Positions 23,631 to 33,262 of a stretch of DNA of 64,000 bases are shown piece by piece (position 1 is the first letter of the stretch; each line of letters opens with the position of its first letter). The notes below the pieces were generated by a model. That model made no database searches. It saw nothing but the letters and a program-made list of their open reading frames with translations, and was not told the origin of the DNA. The DNA is taken from positions 2,245,550 through 2,309,549 of the forward strand of contig NC_091374.1 in the NCBI RefSeq assembly GCF_038502225.1, written 5' to 3'. Made by a program: the position numbers and the translations under genes. The stretch comes from Cherax quadricarinatus (taxonomy: Eukaryota > Arthropoda > Malacostraca > Decapoda > Parastacidae).

Positions 23631-23984
23631 TGCAGGGGTCGAGTCACAGCTCCTCACCCCGCCTCTTCACTGAATGCTACTGGGTTTTCTTTCCCTGCTC
23701 CGTGAGCTCTATCATACCTCGTCTTAAAGCTATGTATGGTTCCTGCCTCCACTACCTCACTTACCAAACTATTCCACTTCCTGGCGACTCTATGACTGAA
23801 GAAATACTTCCTAACATCCCTTTGACTCATCTGAGTCTTCAGGTTCCAATTGTGACCCCTTGTTGCTGTGTCCCATGTCTGGAACATCCTGTCTCTGTCC
23901 ACCTTGTCAATTCCTCCCAGTATTTTATATGTCGTTATCATGTCTCCCCTGACCCTTCTCTCCTCCAGTGTCGTCAGGCCGATT
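23631..23984 (-). pseudogene. Non-LTR retrotransposon (LINE) reverse transcriptase, C-terminal fragment
   Basis: The minus strand gives about 110 codons, from IGLTTLEERRVRGDM through TYKILGG, TRGHNWNLK and DVRKYFFSHRVARKWNSL to VVEAGTIHSFKTRYD, ending at a stop at 23654. LTxLEeRR, RGH and DVRKYFFSxRV...WN.L...VVEA..I..FK are hallmarks of the region C-terminal to the reverse transcriptase core in many CR1/Jockey/RTE-type LINEs, as I know the family. The catalytic FADD-type domain and the endonuclease are absent: the copy is truncated on its 5' side, where the reading runs straight into a trinucleotide tract. It belongs to the same family as the fragments at 22473, 25385 and 37474. The frame is intact, so the insertion is younger than those. 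It cannot be autonomous. Confidence 0.85.
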
Positions 23985-23999
23985 AGTGTGTGTGTTGCT

Positions 24000-24180
24000 A
24001 CCACTGCAAATACTACTCCTACCACCACCACCACCACCACTACTGCTTCCACTACTAACACGACCACCACCACTGCTGATACCACTAACACCACCACTAT
24101 TACCACCACCACCACTATTACTACTACTATTACCACAATAAGCACTACCACCACTATTACCACTACCACCACTACCACTC
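24000..24180. repeat. ACC/ACT/ATT trinucleotide microsatellite
   Basis: About 180 bp of CAC, ACT and ATT triplets joined directly to the 5' truncation point of the LINE fragment. The minus-strand frame reads as poly-V leading into the LINE peptide, which is an artefact of the junction. Confidence 0.93.
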
Positions 24181-24270
24181 ACTGTGACGTCTTAGAAGGC
24201 AAACCTGTACAACCCTGGTCTTGAGGACCTGACTCAGGGCTTGTAGAGAAAGTGGCAGGAGATATAGGCA

Positions 24271-24694
24271 AGTGGATAAGTGGAGGATGGATAAGAGACG
24301 TGACAGCAAGTGGATAAATGGAGGATGGATAAGAGACGTGACAGCAAGTGGATAAATGGAGGATGGATAAGAGACGTGACAGCAAGTGGATAAATGGAGG
24401 ATGGATAAGAGACGTGACAGCAAGTGGATAAATGGAGGATGGATAAGAGACGTGACAGCAAGTGGATAAATGGAGGATGGATAAGAGACGTGACAGCAAG
24501 TGGATAAATGGAGGATGGATAAGAGACGTGACAGCAAGTGGATAAATGGAGGATGGATAAGAGACGTGACAGCAAGTGGATAAATGGAGGATGGATAAGA
24601 GACGTGACAGCAAGTGGATAAATGGAGGATGGATAAGAGACGTGACAGCAAGTGGATAAATGGAGGATGGATAAGAGACGTGACAGCAAGTGGA
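24271..24694. repeat. 38-bp array, near-perfect copies
   Basis: About 11 copies of a 38-bp unit (agtggataaatggaggat then ggataagagacgtgacagca). All but the first are identical, indicating recent expansion. Confidence 0.98.
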
Positions 24695-24712
24695 GATCAG
24701 GAAAGTAAAAAG

Positions 24713-24715
<3 letters not shown>

Positions 24716-24746
<31 letters not shown>

Positions 24747-24776
24747 TTATTATTATTATTATTATTATTGTTATTC
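24716..24776. repeat. (AAT)n/(ATT)n inverted microsatellite
   Basis: About ten AAT repeats followed after a short aac by about nine ATT repeats, so the tract can fold on itself as a long AT hairpin. Confidence 0.93.
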
Positions 24777-25384
24777 AAGACTACTAAACACATGTAGTCT
24801 GTTGTTGTTACTCGTAGCTCCTGGTGTTGCTACCTCTCGTGTTAGTGATCAATCTCTCATGCCTTGAGAGGTGAAATTTGCATGGGTCATACGGTAGTAG
24901 CAGTGTAGCCAGCTGCAGTAAGTGGCATGACCCTCCATACATGGCAACAGTGGGTGTGTCCGCCCACATAAAATGACCTGCAGGGAATTTATCACAAGAG
25001 ATGGCCAGGTAGACGGGCGCTGGTAACACTGGCAGTCTCTTAAGCGCACCTCCTTGCGGTACCTACTTAAGGTTACCTAGGTACCTTAAATGGGTAGGTG
25101 AGGTAGGTGTAGTTTTGGCTTCTACTTGCAACCACCTCGGTTAGAATCCCGTTTCATTTTTGTTAGTTCTCCAGTGATAAGTTGGGTGGTTTTCCTACCT
25201 CTACTCCCTCTTGCTTTTATCAAGCTTATAACATTTGAACATCCGCATGCTGTGTTCCGTATCTGGTCTTCTCTAATTTTACCTGTGTGGGGGATGGAAT
25301 GTGATAAACCAGGTCTATGACCAACCTGTAGTCTGACCAGGTCTGTGACCACACCTGTAATCTGACCAGATCCGTTCCTACAGG
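24777..25384. other. Low-copy spacer
   Basis: No gene, RNA or repeat family recognised. A doubled word (gaccaggtctatgaccaacctg / gtctgaccagg type, about 25307-25370) is a short local duplication. Confidence 0.5.
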
Positions 25385-25535
25385 TCGGCTACACTCTCTA
25401 AATTGTTCCATTTCCTGACAACTCTAAGGCTGAAGAAGTACTTCCTAACATCCCCGTGACTCATCTGAGTTTTCAACTTCCAGTCGTGTCTCCTTGTTGC
25501 TGTGTACCGTCTCTGTAACATTACGTCTCTGTCCA
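25385..25535 (-). pseudogene. LINE reverse transcriptase C-terminal fragment, frameshifted
   Basis: The minus strand carries the same segment as 23631-23984. HSNKETRLEVENSDESRG (equivalent to the TRGHNWNLK region) is followed, after a frameshift, by sequence equivalent to DVRKYFFS.RVVRKWN. It lacks the final part of the family and is clearly inactive. Confidence 0.7.
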
Positions 25536-25770
25536 GTCACCATCGTCATTACAAGCTGCGCTAATTTACTCATGAAATTATTCTTGACTCCTTTGTTTAC
25601 TGCGTCTGAGTTGCCAGATATTTCTTCCCAAGAGAGAGTGTGCAGGAACTTTTTTCCATAACTGTATATCTCTCTCCGTATATACACTGAGTGATGTATA
25701 TATTACAGTGACTATCCACAGGTGTAAACAATATATTTTTGTATATAAACGGAGATATAGACATTTATAA
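25536..25770. other. Low-copy spacer
   Basis: Nothing recognised; moderately AT-rich. Confidence 0.4.
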
Positions 25771-26127
25771 CAATAATCTTTATTGCTACAAGTACATGAT
25801 ACAACTTATAAAGACCATAGCTGACATCAAATGCATACTACTGTACAGAAAGTCCCTTGTTATGCAGAGCATTTCTGGCAAATTTGGTTAATTTTATTCC
25901 CAGGATGCGACCCACACCAGTCGACTAACACCCAGATACCTATTTTACTGGTAGATGAAGAAGGACAGCAGGTGTAAGGTGACTAACACCCAGGCACCTA
26001 CTGACTGCTAGATGAATAATGATTGCAGGTGTGAGGTGACTAACACCCAGGTACCTACTTACTGCTAAGTGAACATGGACAGCAGGTATCTTAAAGGAAA
26101 CGCGTCCTAATGTTTCCACCCGTACTG

Positions 26128-26138
26128 GGGATCGAACC
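26128..26138 (-). promoter_or_regulatory. RNA polymerase III B box of SINE
   Basis: GGTTCGATCCC on the minus strand matches the B-box consensus GGTTCGANNCC exactly. Confidence 0.8.
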
Positions 26139-26159
26139 ACGGACCTCAGTGTGTGAGCT

Positions 26160-26172
26160 GAGTGCGTTACCA
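26160..26172 (-). promoter_or_regulatory. RNA polymerase III A-box-like element of SINE
   Basis: TGGTAACGCACTC on the minus strand lies in the A-box position, upstream of the B box by roughly the distance seen in tRNA genes. It departs from the consensus (C of TGGC is T). Confidence 0.55.
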
Positions 26173-26185
26173 ACCCAGCTATATG

Positions 26186-26901
26186 AGATATCTTTCTCAC
26201 CCCCACCCCCGCCAGTCTATCAGTATCTGTTACCCAACAATCTATCTCTAACGACCCATTCCACTGAGAGTGTAATTCCAATCTATCGATCAATTACCTA
26301 ACGATCTATTACCCCGAAGACCTATCCCCCACAACGATATACCGGCCTCTACATCTGTTGGGAGGATCTATCACCTTCCTGTCTCAGTGAGTCAGTTCTA
26401 ACATTAGATTTACTGAGATTATTTATGTACAGAAAGTATTTTAAAACAGCAGTAATGATGGGTCGTCCAGGTAGTTGTTGTAGTGATAGTTGTGGTGATG
26501 GTGGTGGTAGTAGTGGTGGTGGTGGTAGTAGTGGTAGTATCAGTCGACTAGCAACCAAGTAACTACTACTGAGTGTTACCATTATTAATTATTATTATCT
26601 TCTTTCTTCTTCTCCTTTTTCAGTTTTTCTCTGACAGTTTCCTGTTGATGGTATCAATATTATCACCTTGCTGGGCCAGACTCTAAGTCATTGAGGTCTC
26701 CAGCTGGAGCTCTGGTGAAGGCTGTCAGGGATTTTGAAATCCCTGGATCCCTTGGGATCCTGCAAGGGTTTCCCAACTGCAGCTGCTGCAGCAGTGGTAA
26801 GCTGCTGCAGCAGTGGTAAGCTGGAGGTCCTCTGACAGCTTGGAGGGTCTTTGCTCCCAGTGTAGCTTCAGCAGTAGGAAGCTCCATCTAGTCTGTCCAC
26901 C
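26186..26901. other. Low-copy spacer with GGT/AGT tract and hairpin cluster
   Basis: No gene recognised. It contains a GTA/GGT trinucleotide tract at about 26471-26540, an AT/CT-rich stretch at 26580-26630 and a cluster of short palindromes at 26726-26813. Confidence 0.55.
26726..26813. other. Cluster of four short palindromes
   Basis: CAGGGATTT/AAATCCCTG (26726-26734 with 26737-26745), then GGATCCC/GGGATCC (26745-26751 with 26754-26760), then two copies of the perfect palindrome CTGCTGCAGCAG (26783-26794 and 26802-26813) 19 bp apart. Confidence 0.85.
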
Positions 26902-27297
26902 GGACACCTGGCTGGTGTCTGGAACACCTGGCTGATGTCTTAGAACGCCTGGCTGGTGTCTGGAACACCTGACTGGTGTCTGGGACACCTGGCTGGTGTC
27001 TGGAACACCTGGCTGGTGTCTGGAACACTTGGCTGGTGTCTGGAACACCTGGTTGGTGTCTTAGAACGCCTGGCTGGTGTCTGGAGCACCTGGCTGGTGT
27101 CTGGAACACCTGGATGGTGTCTTAGAACGCCTGACTGGTGTCTGGAACGCCTGGCTGGTGCCTGGGACACCTGGCTGGTGTCTGGAACACCTGGCTGGTG
27201 TCTGGGACACCTCGCTGATGTCTGGGACACCTGGCTGATGTCTGGGACACCTGGCTGGTGTCTGGAACACCTGGCTAATGTCTGAAACACCTGGCTG
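26902..27297. repeat. 20-bp minisatellite array
   Basis: About 20 copies of gtctggaacacctggctggt with frequent cttagaacg and ctgggac variants. Confidence 0.96.
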
Positions 27298-27435
27298 AAC
27301 ACCACAGCTGTAATAACACGCTGCTACCAATCCCTGAATGGCCATTACAAGACCTAACTACTGGATTGGGGATTAGGACCAGCTAAGACCTTCATAGGGA
27401 CGCACCTCACGTAGGAAGACCTGCTTTATTGAACC
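27298..27435. other. Short spacer
   Basis: Low-copy sequence between two arrays; nothing recognised. Confidence 0.5.
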
Positions 27436-28747
27436 CAGGGTGAGGGAGGCAGGGTGAGGGAGGCAAGGTGAGGGAGGCAGGGTGAGGGAGGCAAGGTGAG
27501 GGAGACAAGGTGAGGGAGGCAGGGTGAGGGAGGCAAAGTGAGGGAGGCAGGGTGAGGGAGGCAAGGTGAGGGAGGCAGGGTGAGGGAAGCAAGGTGAGGG
27601 AGGTAGTTAGGGAAGCAGGGTGAGGGAGGCAGAGTGAGGGAGGCAAAGTGGGGGAGACAAGGTGAGGGAGACAAGGTGAGGGAGGCAAGGTGAGGGAGGC
27701 AGGGTGAGGGAGGCAAGGTGAGGGAGGTAGTTAGGGAAGCAGGGTGAGGGAGGCAGGGTGAGGGAGGCAGGGTGAGGGAGGCAGGGTGAGGGAGGCAAGG
27801 TGAGTGAGGCAGGGTGAGGGAGGCAGGGTGAGGAAGGCAAGGTGAGGGAGTTAGAGTGAGGAAGGCAGGGTGAGGAAGGCAAGGTGAGGAAGGCAGGGTT
27901 AGGGAGGCAAGGTGAGGGAGGCAGGGTGAGGGAGGCAAGGTGAGGGAGGCAGGGTGAGGGAGGCAGGGTGAGGGAGGCAAGGTGAGGAAGGCAGGGTGAG
28001 GGAGGCAGGGTGAGGGAGGCAAGGTGAGGGAGGCAGGATGAGGGAGGCAAGGTAAGGGAGACAAGGTGAGGGAGGCAGGGTGAGGGAGGCAGGGTGAGGG
28101 AGGCAGGGTGAGGGAGGCAAGGTGAGGGAGGCAGGGTGAGGGAGGCAAGGTGAGGGAGGTAGTTAGGGAAGCAGGGTGAGGGAGGCAGGGTGAGGGTGGC
28201 AGGGTGAGGGAGGCAGGGTGAGGGAGGCAAAGTGGGGGAGACAAGGTGAGGGAGACAAGGTGAGGGAGGCAGGGTGAGGGAGGCAAGGTGAGGGAGGCAG
28301 GGTGAGGGAGGCAAGGTGAGAGAGGTAGTTAAGGAAGCAGGGTGAGGGAGGCAGGGTGAGGGAGGTAGGGTGAGGGAGGCAAGGTGAGGGAGGTAGTTAG
28401 GGAAGCAGGGTGAGGGAGGCAGGGTGAGGGAGGCAGGGTGAGGGAGGCAAGGTGAGTGAGGCAGGGTGAGGGAGGCAGGGTGAGGAAGGCAAGGTGAGGG
28501 AGGCAGGGTGAGGGAGGCAAGGTGAGGGAGGCAGGGTGAGGGAGGCAGGGTGAGGAAGGCAAGGTGAGGGAGTTAGGGTGAGAGAGGCAGGGTGAGGGAG
28601 GCAAGGTGAGGAAGGCAGGGTTAGGGAGGCAAGGTGAGGGAGGTAGTGAGGAAGACAGGGTGAGGGAGGCAAGGTGAGGAAGGCAGGGTGAAGGAGGCAG
28701 GGTAAGGGAGGCAGGGTGAAGGAGGCAGGGTAAGGGAGGCAAGGTGA
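27436..28747. repeat. 14-bp G-rich minisatellite array
   Basis: About 90 copies of gagggaggcagggt and gagggaggcaaggt, with occasional tagtta units at about 27602, 27728, 28157, 28325 and 28390. The plus strand is G-rich; wherever caggg units are adjacent the sequence meets the G3-N(1-7) quadruplex rule. The minus strand reads as a P/L/S/C-rich frame that is not a gene. Confidence 0.97.
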
Positions 28748-29444
28748 GGGAGGTAGTGAGGGAGGCAAGGTGAGGGAGGTAGTGAGGGAGGTATTGAGGG
28801 AGGCAAGGTGAGGGAGGTAGTGAGGGAGGCAAGGTGAGGGAGGCAAGGTGAGGGAGGTAGTGAGGGAGGTATTGAGGGAGGCAAGGTGAGGGAGGTAGTG
28901 AGGGAGGCAAGGTGACGGAGGTAGTGAGGGAGGCAAGGTGAGGGAGGTAGTGAGGGAGGCAAGGTGAGGAAGGTAGTGAGGGAGGCAAGGTGAGGGAGGT
29001 AGGGAGGCAAGGTGAAAGAGGTAGTGAGGGAGGCACTGAGGGAGGCAAGGTGAGAGAGGTAGGGAGGCAAGGTGAAAGAGGTAGTGAGGGAGGCAAGGTG
29101 ACGGAGGTAGTGAGGGAGGTAAGGTGAGGGAGGTACTGAGGGAGGTAGTGAGGGAAGTAGTGAGGGAGGCAAGGTGACGGAGGTAGTGAGGGAGGCAAGG
29201 TGAGGGAGGTAGTGAGGGAGGCAAGGTGAGGGAGGTAGTGAGGGAGGCAAGGTGACGGAGGTAGTGAGGGAGGCAAGGTGACGGAGGTAGTGAGGGAGGC
29301 AAGGTGAGGGAGGTAGTGAGGGAGGCAAGGTGAGGGAGGTAGTGAGGGAGGCAAGGTGAGGGAGGTAGTGAGGGAGGCAAGGTGAGGGAGGTAGTGAGGG
29401 AGGCAAGGTGAGGGAGGTAGTGAGGGAGGCAAGGTGAGGGAGGG
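28748..29444. repeat. 26-bp higher-order derivative (14 + 12) of the preceding array
   Basis: About 27 dimers made of gagggaggcaaggt plus the 12-bp unit gagggaggtagt. Variants with gacgg and single-unit insertions (gaggtattgaggga) interrupt it. The 12-bp unit is a shortened 14-mer, so this part was derived from the neighbouring array and amplified as a dimer. Confidence 0.95.
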
Positions 29445-29465
29445 AGAAAGAGCATTAATGAGTAC

Positions 29466-29759
29466 AAATACGTGAACCCTGATGAACAAATGAACCTTGG
29501 TGAACAAATGAACCTTGGTGAACAAATGAACCATGGTGAACAAATGAACCTTGATGAACAAATGAACCTTGGTGAACAAATGAACCTTGGTGAACAAATG
29601 AACCTTGATGAACAAATGAACCTTGGTGAACAAATGAACCTTGGTGAACAAATGAACCTTGGTGAACAAATGAACCTTGATGAACAAATGAACCTTGGTG
29701 AACAAATGAACCTTGGTGAACAAATGAACCTTGGTGAACAAATGAACCTTGGTGAACAC
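29466..29759. repeat. 18-bp minisatellite array
   Basis: About 16 copies of gaacaaatgaaccttggt, with ttgatg and catggt variants. The period is six codons; the plus strand reads as an EQMNLG repeat and the minus strand is equally open. Confidence 0.97.
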
Positions 29760-29968
29760 ATACAGTGGCGGTATCTAACCTTATTGAAAAGAATGGTGCA
29801 TAGTAGCGATGTGAACATGTGCTTCTGAACAATGAACTGTGAACCGGAAGTTCCAGTGAACCTCAGGACTCCGGTAAGAACATTAAACACCACAAAGTTC
29901 AATGGAACTTACCCTGAGACAGAGCAGTGATCTTGATGGTAGTTGAGAGTTATTAAGTTCATTTGAGA
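29760..29968. other. Short spacer
   Basis: Low-copy sequence, nothing recognised. The word gtgaac continues sporadically, suggesting decayed edge units of the preceding array. Confidence 0.45.
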
Positions 29969-30834
29969 GTAAACAGTAGGTCACTGTAACCAGTACTGTG
30001 TAAACATTAGGTCACTGTAACCAGTACTGTGTAAACAGTAGGTCACTAACCAGTAGTGTAAACAGTAGGTCACTGTAACCGGTACTGTGTAAGCAGTAGG
30101 TCACTAACCAGTAGTGTAAACAGTAGGTTACTGTAACCGGTACTGTGTAAACAGTAGGTCACTGTAACCAGTACTTTGTAAACAGTAGGTCACTGTAACC
30201 AGTAGTGTAAACAGTAGGTCACTGTAACCAGTACTGTGTAAACAGTAGGTCACTGTAACCAGTACTGTGTAAACAGTAGGTCACTGTAACCAGTACTGTG
30301 TAAACAGTAGGTCACTGTAACCAGTACTGTGTAAACAGTAGGTCACTGTAACCGGTACTGTGTAAACAGTAGGTCACTGTAACCAGTAGTGTAAACAGTA
30401 GGTCACTGTAACCGGTACTGTGTAAGCAGTAGGCCACTGTAACCAGTACTGTGTAAACAGTAGGTCACTGTAACCAGTAGTGTGTAAACAGTAGGTCACT
30501 AACCAGTACTGTGTAAACAGTAGGTCACTAACCAGTAGTGTAAACAGTAGGTCACTGTAACCGGTGCTGTGTAAACAGTAGGTCACTGTAACCAGTGCTG
30601 TGTAAACAGTAGGTCACTGTAACCAGTGCTGTGTAAACAGGTCACTGTACCCAGTACTGTGTAAGCAGTAGGTCACTGTAACCAGTTCTGTGTAAACAGT
30701 AGGTCACTGTAACCAGTTCTGTGTAAACAGTAGGTCACTGTAACCAGTTCTGTGTAAACAGTAGGTCACTGTAACCAGTTCTGTGTAAACAGTAGGTCAC
30801 TGTAACCAGTACTGTGTAAACAGAAGGTCACTGT
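29969..30834. repeat. 31-bp minisatellite array
   Basis: About 28 copies of a 31-bp unit, gtgtaaacagtaggtcactg followed by taaccagtact. Shortened units lack ctgta or gtgt, giving 27-29-bp forms. From about 30680 rightwards the ending changes to cagttct. Confidence 0.96.
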
Positions 30835-30838
30835 AGAG

Positions 30839-32490
30839 AAGTACTTCTGGCAGTTTGGTTACAAGTACTTCTGGCAGGCTGGTTACAAGTACTTCTGGCA
30901 GTTTGGTTACAAGTACTTCTGGCAGGCTGGTTACAAGTACTTCTGGCAGTTTGGTTACAAGTACTTCTGGCAGGCTGGTTACAAGTACTTCTGGCAGTTT
31001 GGTTACAAGTACTTCTGGCAGTTTGGTTACAAGTACTTCTGGCAGTTTGGTTACAAGTACTTCTGGCAGGCTGGTTACAAGTACTTCTGGCAGGCTGGTT
31101 ACAAGTACTTCTGGCAGTTTGGTTACAAGTACTTCTGGCAGTTTGGTTACAAGTACTTCTGGCAGGCTGGTTACAAGTACTTCTGGCAGGCTGGTTACAA
31201 GTACTTCTGGCAGGCTGGTTACAAGTACTTCTGGCAGGCTGGTTACAAGTACTTCTGGCAGGCTGGTTACAAGTACTTCTGGCAGTTTGGTTACAAGTAC
31301 TTCTGGCAGGCTGGTTACAAGTACTTCTGGCAGGCTGGTTACAAGTACTTCTGGCAGTTTGGTTACAAGTACTTCTGGCAGGCTGGTTACAAGTACTTCT
31401 GGCAGGCTGGTTACAAGTACTTCTGGCAGGCTGGTTACAAGTACTTCTGGCAGGCTGGTTACAAGTACTTCTGGCAGGCTGGTTACAAGTACTTCTGGCA
31501 GGCTGGTTACAAGTACTTCTGGCAGGCTGGTTATAAGTACTTCTGGCAGGCTGGTTACAAGTACTTCTGGCAGTTTGGCTACAAGTACTTCTGGCAGTTT
31601 GGTTACAAGTACTTCTGACAGTTTGGTTACAAGTACTTCTGGCAGGCTGGTTACAAGTACTTCTGGCAGGCTGGTTACAAGTACTTCTGGCAGTTTGGTT
31701 ACAAGTACTTCTGGCAGGCTGGTTACAAGTACTTCTGGCAGGCTGGTTACAAGTACTTCTGGCAGGCTGGTTACAAGTACTTCTGGCAGTTTGGTTACAA
31801 GTACTTCTGACAGTTTGGTTACAAGTACTTCTGACAGTTTGGTTACAAGTACTTCTGACAGTTTGGTTACAAGTACTTCTGGTACTTTGGTTACAAGTAC
31901 TTCTGGCAGTTTGGTTACAAGTACTTCTGGCAGTTAGGTTACAAGTACTTCTGACAGTTTGGTTACAAGTACTTCTGGCAGGCTGGTTACAAGTACTTCT
32001 GGTACTTTGGTTACAAGTACTTCTGGCAGTTTGGTTACAAGTACTTCTGGCAGTTAGGTTACAAGTACTTCTGACAGTTTGGTTACAAGTACTTCTGGCA
32101 GGCTGGTTACAAGTACTTCTGGCAGGCTGGTTACAAGTACTTCTGGCAGGCTGGTTACAAGTACTTCTGACAGTTTGGTTACAAGTACTTCTGGCAGGCT
32201 GGTTACAAGTACTTCTGGCAGGCTGGTTACAAGTACTTCTGGCAGTTTGGTTACAAGTACTTCTGGCAGGCTGGTTACAAGTACTTCTGGCAGGCTGGTT
32301 ACAAGTACTTCTCTCAGGCTGGTTACAAGTACTTCTGGCAGGCTGGTTACAAGTACTTCTGGCAGTTTGGTTACAAGTACTTCTGGCAGTTTGGTTACAA
32401 GTTCTTCTGACAGTTTGGTTACAAGTACTTCTGGCAGGCTGGTTACAAGTACTTCTGGCAGGCTGGTTACAAGTACTTCTGGCAGTTTGG
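30839..32490. repeat. 24-bp minisatellite array
   Basis: About 69 copies of a 24-bp unit containing caagtacttctggcag followed by gctggtta or tttggtta; minor versions have ctgacag, ctggtac and ctctcag. All units are exactly 24 bp (8 codons), so the plus strand is open for 360 codons as LVTSTSGR/S and the minus strand is open as well. It stops only where a tttgg has become ttagg (about 31935 and 32055, 120 bp or five units apart, a local duplication). The Thr/Ser-rich frame could be mistaken for a mucin-like protein. Confidence 0.97.
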
Positions 32491-32599
32491 GAGACACACA
32501 GAAGATAATCAGGCCAAATACAATGTATGTGGCTAGTTTGTAGATGAATGGTTCAGAGAATCGACATGTTGATAAATTAGACACATGTGTAACTCTTGG

Positions 32600-32651
32600 G
32601 TATCTTTATTGAGGAAACGTTTCGCCACACAGTGGCTTCATCAGTCCATAC
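32600..32651 (-). ncRNA. Hammerhead-ribozyme-like motif, consensus core
   Basis: On the minus strand GTAT (32648-32651) and GGA (32645-32647) precede CTGATGA (32638-32644). Stem II is GCCAC with GTGGC around TGT, followed by GAAACGTT, then TCC, a TCAATAAAG loop strand and ATAC (32600-32603). All conserved core positions are present. Confidence 0.58.
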
Positions 32652-32808
32652 ATAGGAGAAACTTGAAGAACAGGAGGAGAATGAGGTAATCAGTCCCTCA
32701 ACCTTGAGTCGATGTGTTCAGTCCATCAATCTTGAGTAGAATACAGCAGATGAGAGGAGAAGCAGCTTATAAACCTCATTCTCCTCCTGTTCTTCAAGTT
32801 TCTCCTAT

Positions 32809-32860
32809 GTATGGACTGATTAAGCCACTGTGTGGCGAAACGTTTCCTCAATAAAGATAC
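32809..32860 (+). ncRNA. Hammerhead-like motif with core mutation
   Basis: Same as the motif at 33180, except that the first box reads CTGATTA (32816-32822). The G normally needed for catalysis at position 8 is T, so this copy should be inactive. Confidence 0.5.
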
Positions 32861-32921
32861 CCAAGAGTTACACATGTGTCTAATTTATCAACATGTCGGT
32901 TCTCTGAACCATTCATCTACA

Positions 32922-33052
32922 AACCTGTCAGACACTGCAGCTTCTTGGGATCTTAATACTAGGAATTCTTCGCTTGCCTAATTCTTGGGCACGACCTACT
33001 TCCACATTGAACAAATATGACATCACCTATGACTGCTGCACCTCTCCTGCCA
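32922..33052. other. Spacer between hammerhead-bearing repeats
   Basis: Low-copy sequence; nothing recognised. Confidence 0.4.
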
Positions 33053-33262
33053 TACGGTTTATAAGCTGCTTCTCCGCTCATCTGCCGTATTCTACTCAAG
33101 ATTGATGGACTGAACACATCGACTCAAGGTTAAGGGACTGATTACCTCATTCTCCTCCTGTTCTTCAAGTTTCTCCTATGTATGGACTGATGAAGCCACT
33201 GTGTGGCGAAACGTTTCCTCAATAAAGATACCCAAGAGTTAAACATGTGTCTAATTTATCAA
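33053..33262 (+). mobile_element. Third copy of the hammerhead-bearing dispersed repeat
   Basis: A 210-bp plus-strand copy that matches the whole minus-strand element at about 32569-32772, from ttataagctgcttctcc to tgtctaatttatcaa. No open frame. It gives the best view of the unit limits, because both copies start and stop at the same points. Confidence 0.8.
33180..33231 (+). ncRNA. Hammerhead-ribozyme-like motif, best copy
   Basis: Reading along the plus strand: GTAT (33180-33183) and GGA (33184-33186) are the 5' side of stem I. CTGATGA is at 33187-33193. GCCAC (33195-33199), loop TGT and GTGGC (33203-33207) make stem II. GAAA is at 33208-33211. ACGT (33211-33214) is self-complementary, so stem III is two base pairs in a monomer or four between two molecules. 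T33215 is the expected cleavage position. TCC (33216-33218) pairs with GGA, and ATAC (33228-33231) pairs with GTAT across a TCAATAAAG loop. This is the order and spacing of a hammerhead with a minimal stem III, a form reported for Penelope-like retroelements. Cleavage is not shown. Confidence 0.6.

Larger units (their letters stand above)
25771..26185 (-). mobile_element. tRNA-derived SINE, nearly full length
   Basis: Read on the minus strand, the head (26185 down to about 26100) is tRNA-like. It has an A-box-like TGGTAACGCACTC, a 5-bp anticodon-type stem CTCAG/CTGAG around an 8-base loop, and a perfect B box GGTTCGATCCC. The body contains about three imperfect copies of a segment with cctgggtgttagtcacctt. 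It ends with a tail including cttgtagcaataaagatt, which is probably where a partner LINE would recognise the transcript. SINEs are transcribed by RNA polymerase III from the internal A and B boxes and moved by LINE enzymes in trans. I saw no clear target-site duplication. The body repeat reappears as a free satellite at 35198-35459. Confidence 0.82.
32539..32921. mobile_element. Head-to-head inverted pair of hammerhead-bearing repeats
   Basis: The left arm (32539-32687) and right arm (32773-32921) are inverted, nearly identical 149-bp copies with an 85-bp spacer. The arms include flanking sequence (tagatgaatggttcagaga), so the duplication covers more than the element itself. The spacer belongs to the minus-strand element, which continues to 32772. 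Each arm has a hammerhead-like core. No coding capacity is present. The arrangement resembles the partial inverted or tandem copies usual for Penelope-like elements, but this affiliation is inference. Confidence 0.85.

Noticed and set aside
26100..26185. Genuine tRNA gene
   Set aside because: A and B boxes and an anticodon-type stem are present, but the loop has 8 bases, the acceptor stem is missing and a SINE body and tail follow.
30855..31937. Thr/Ser-rich 360-codon frame resembling a mucin or adhesive protein
   Set aside because: 24-bp satellite unit; the opposite strand is also open in the related 32054-32584 part; no signal peptide or flanking domain.
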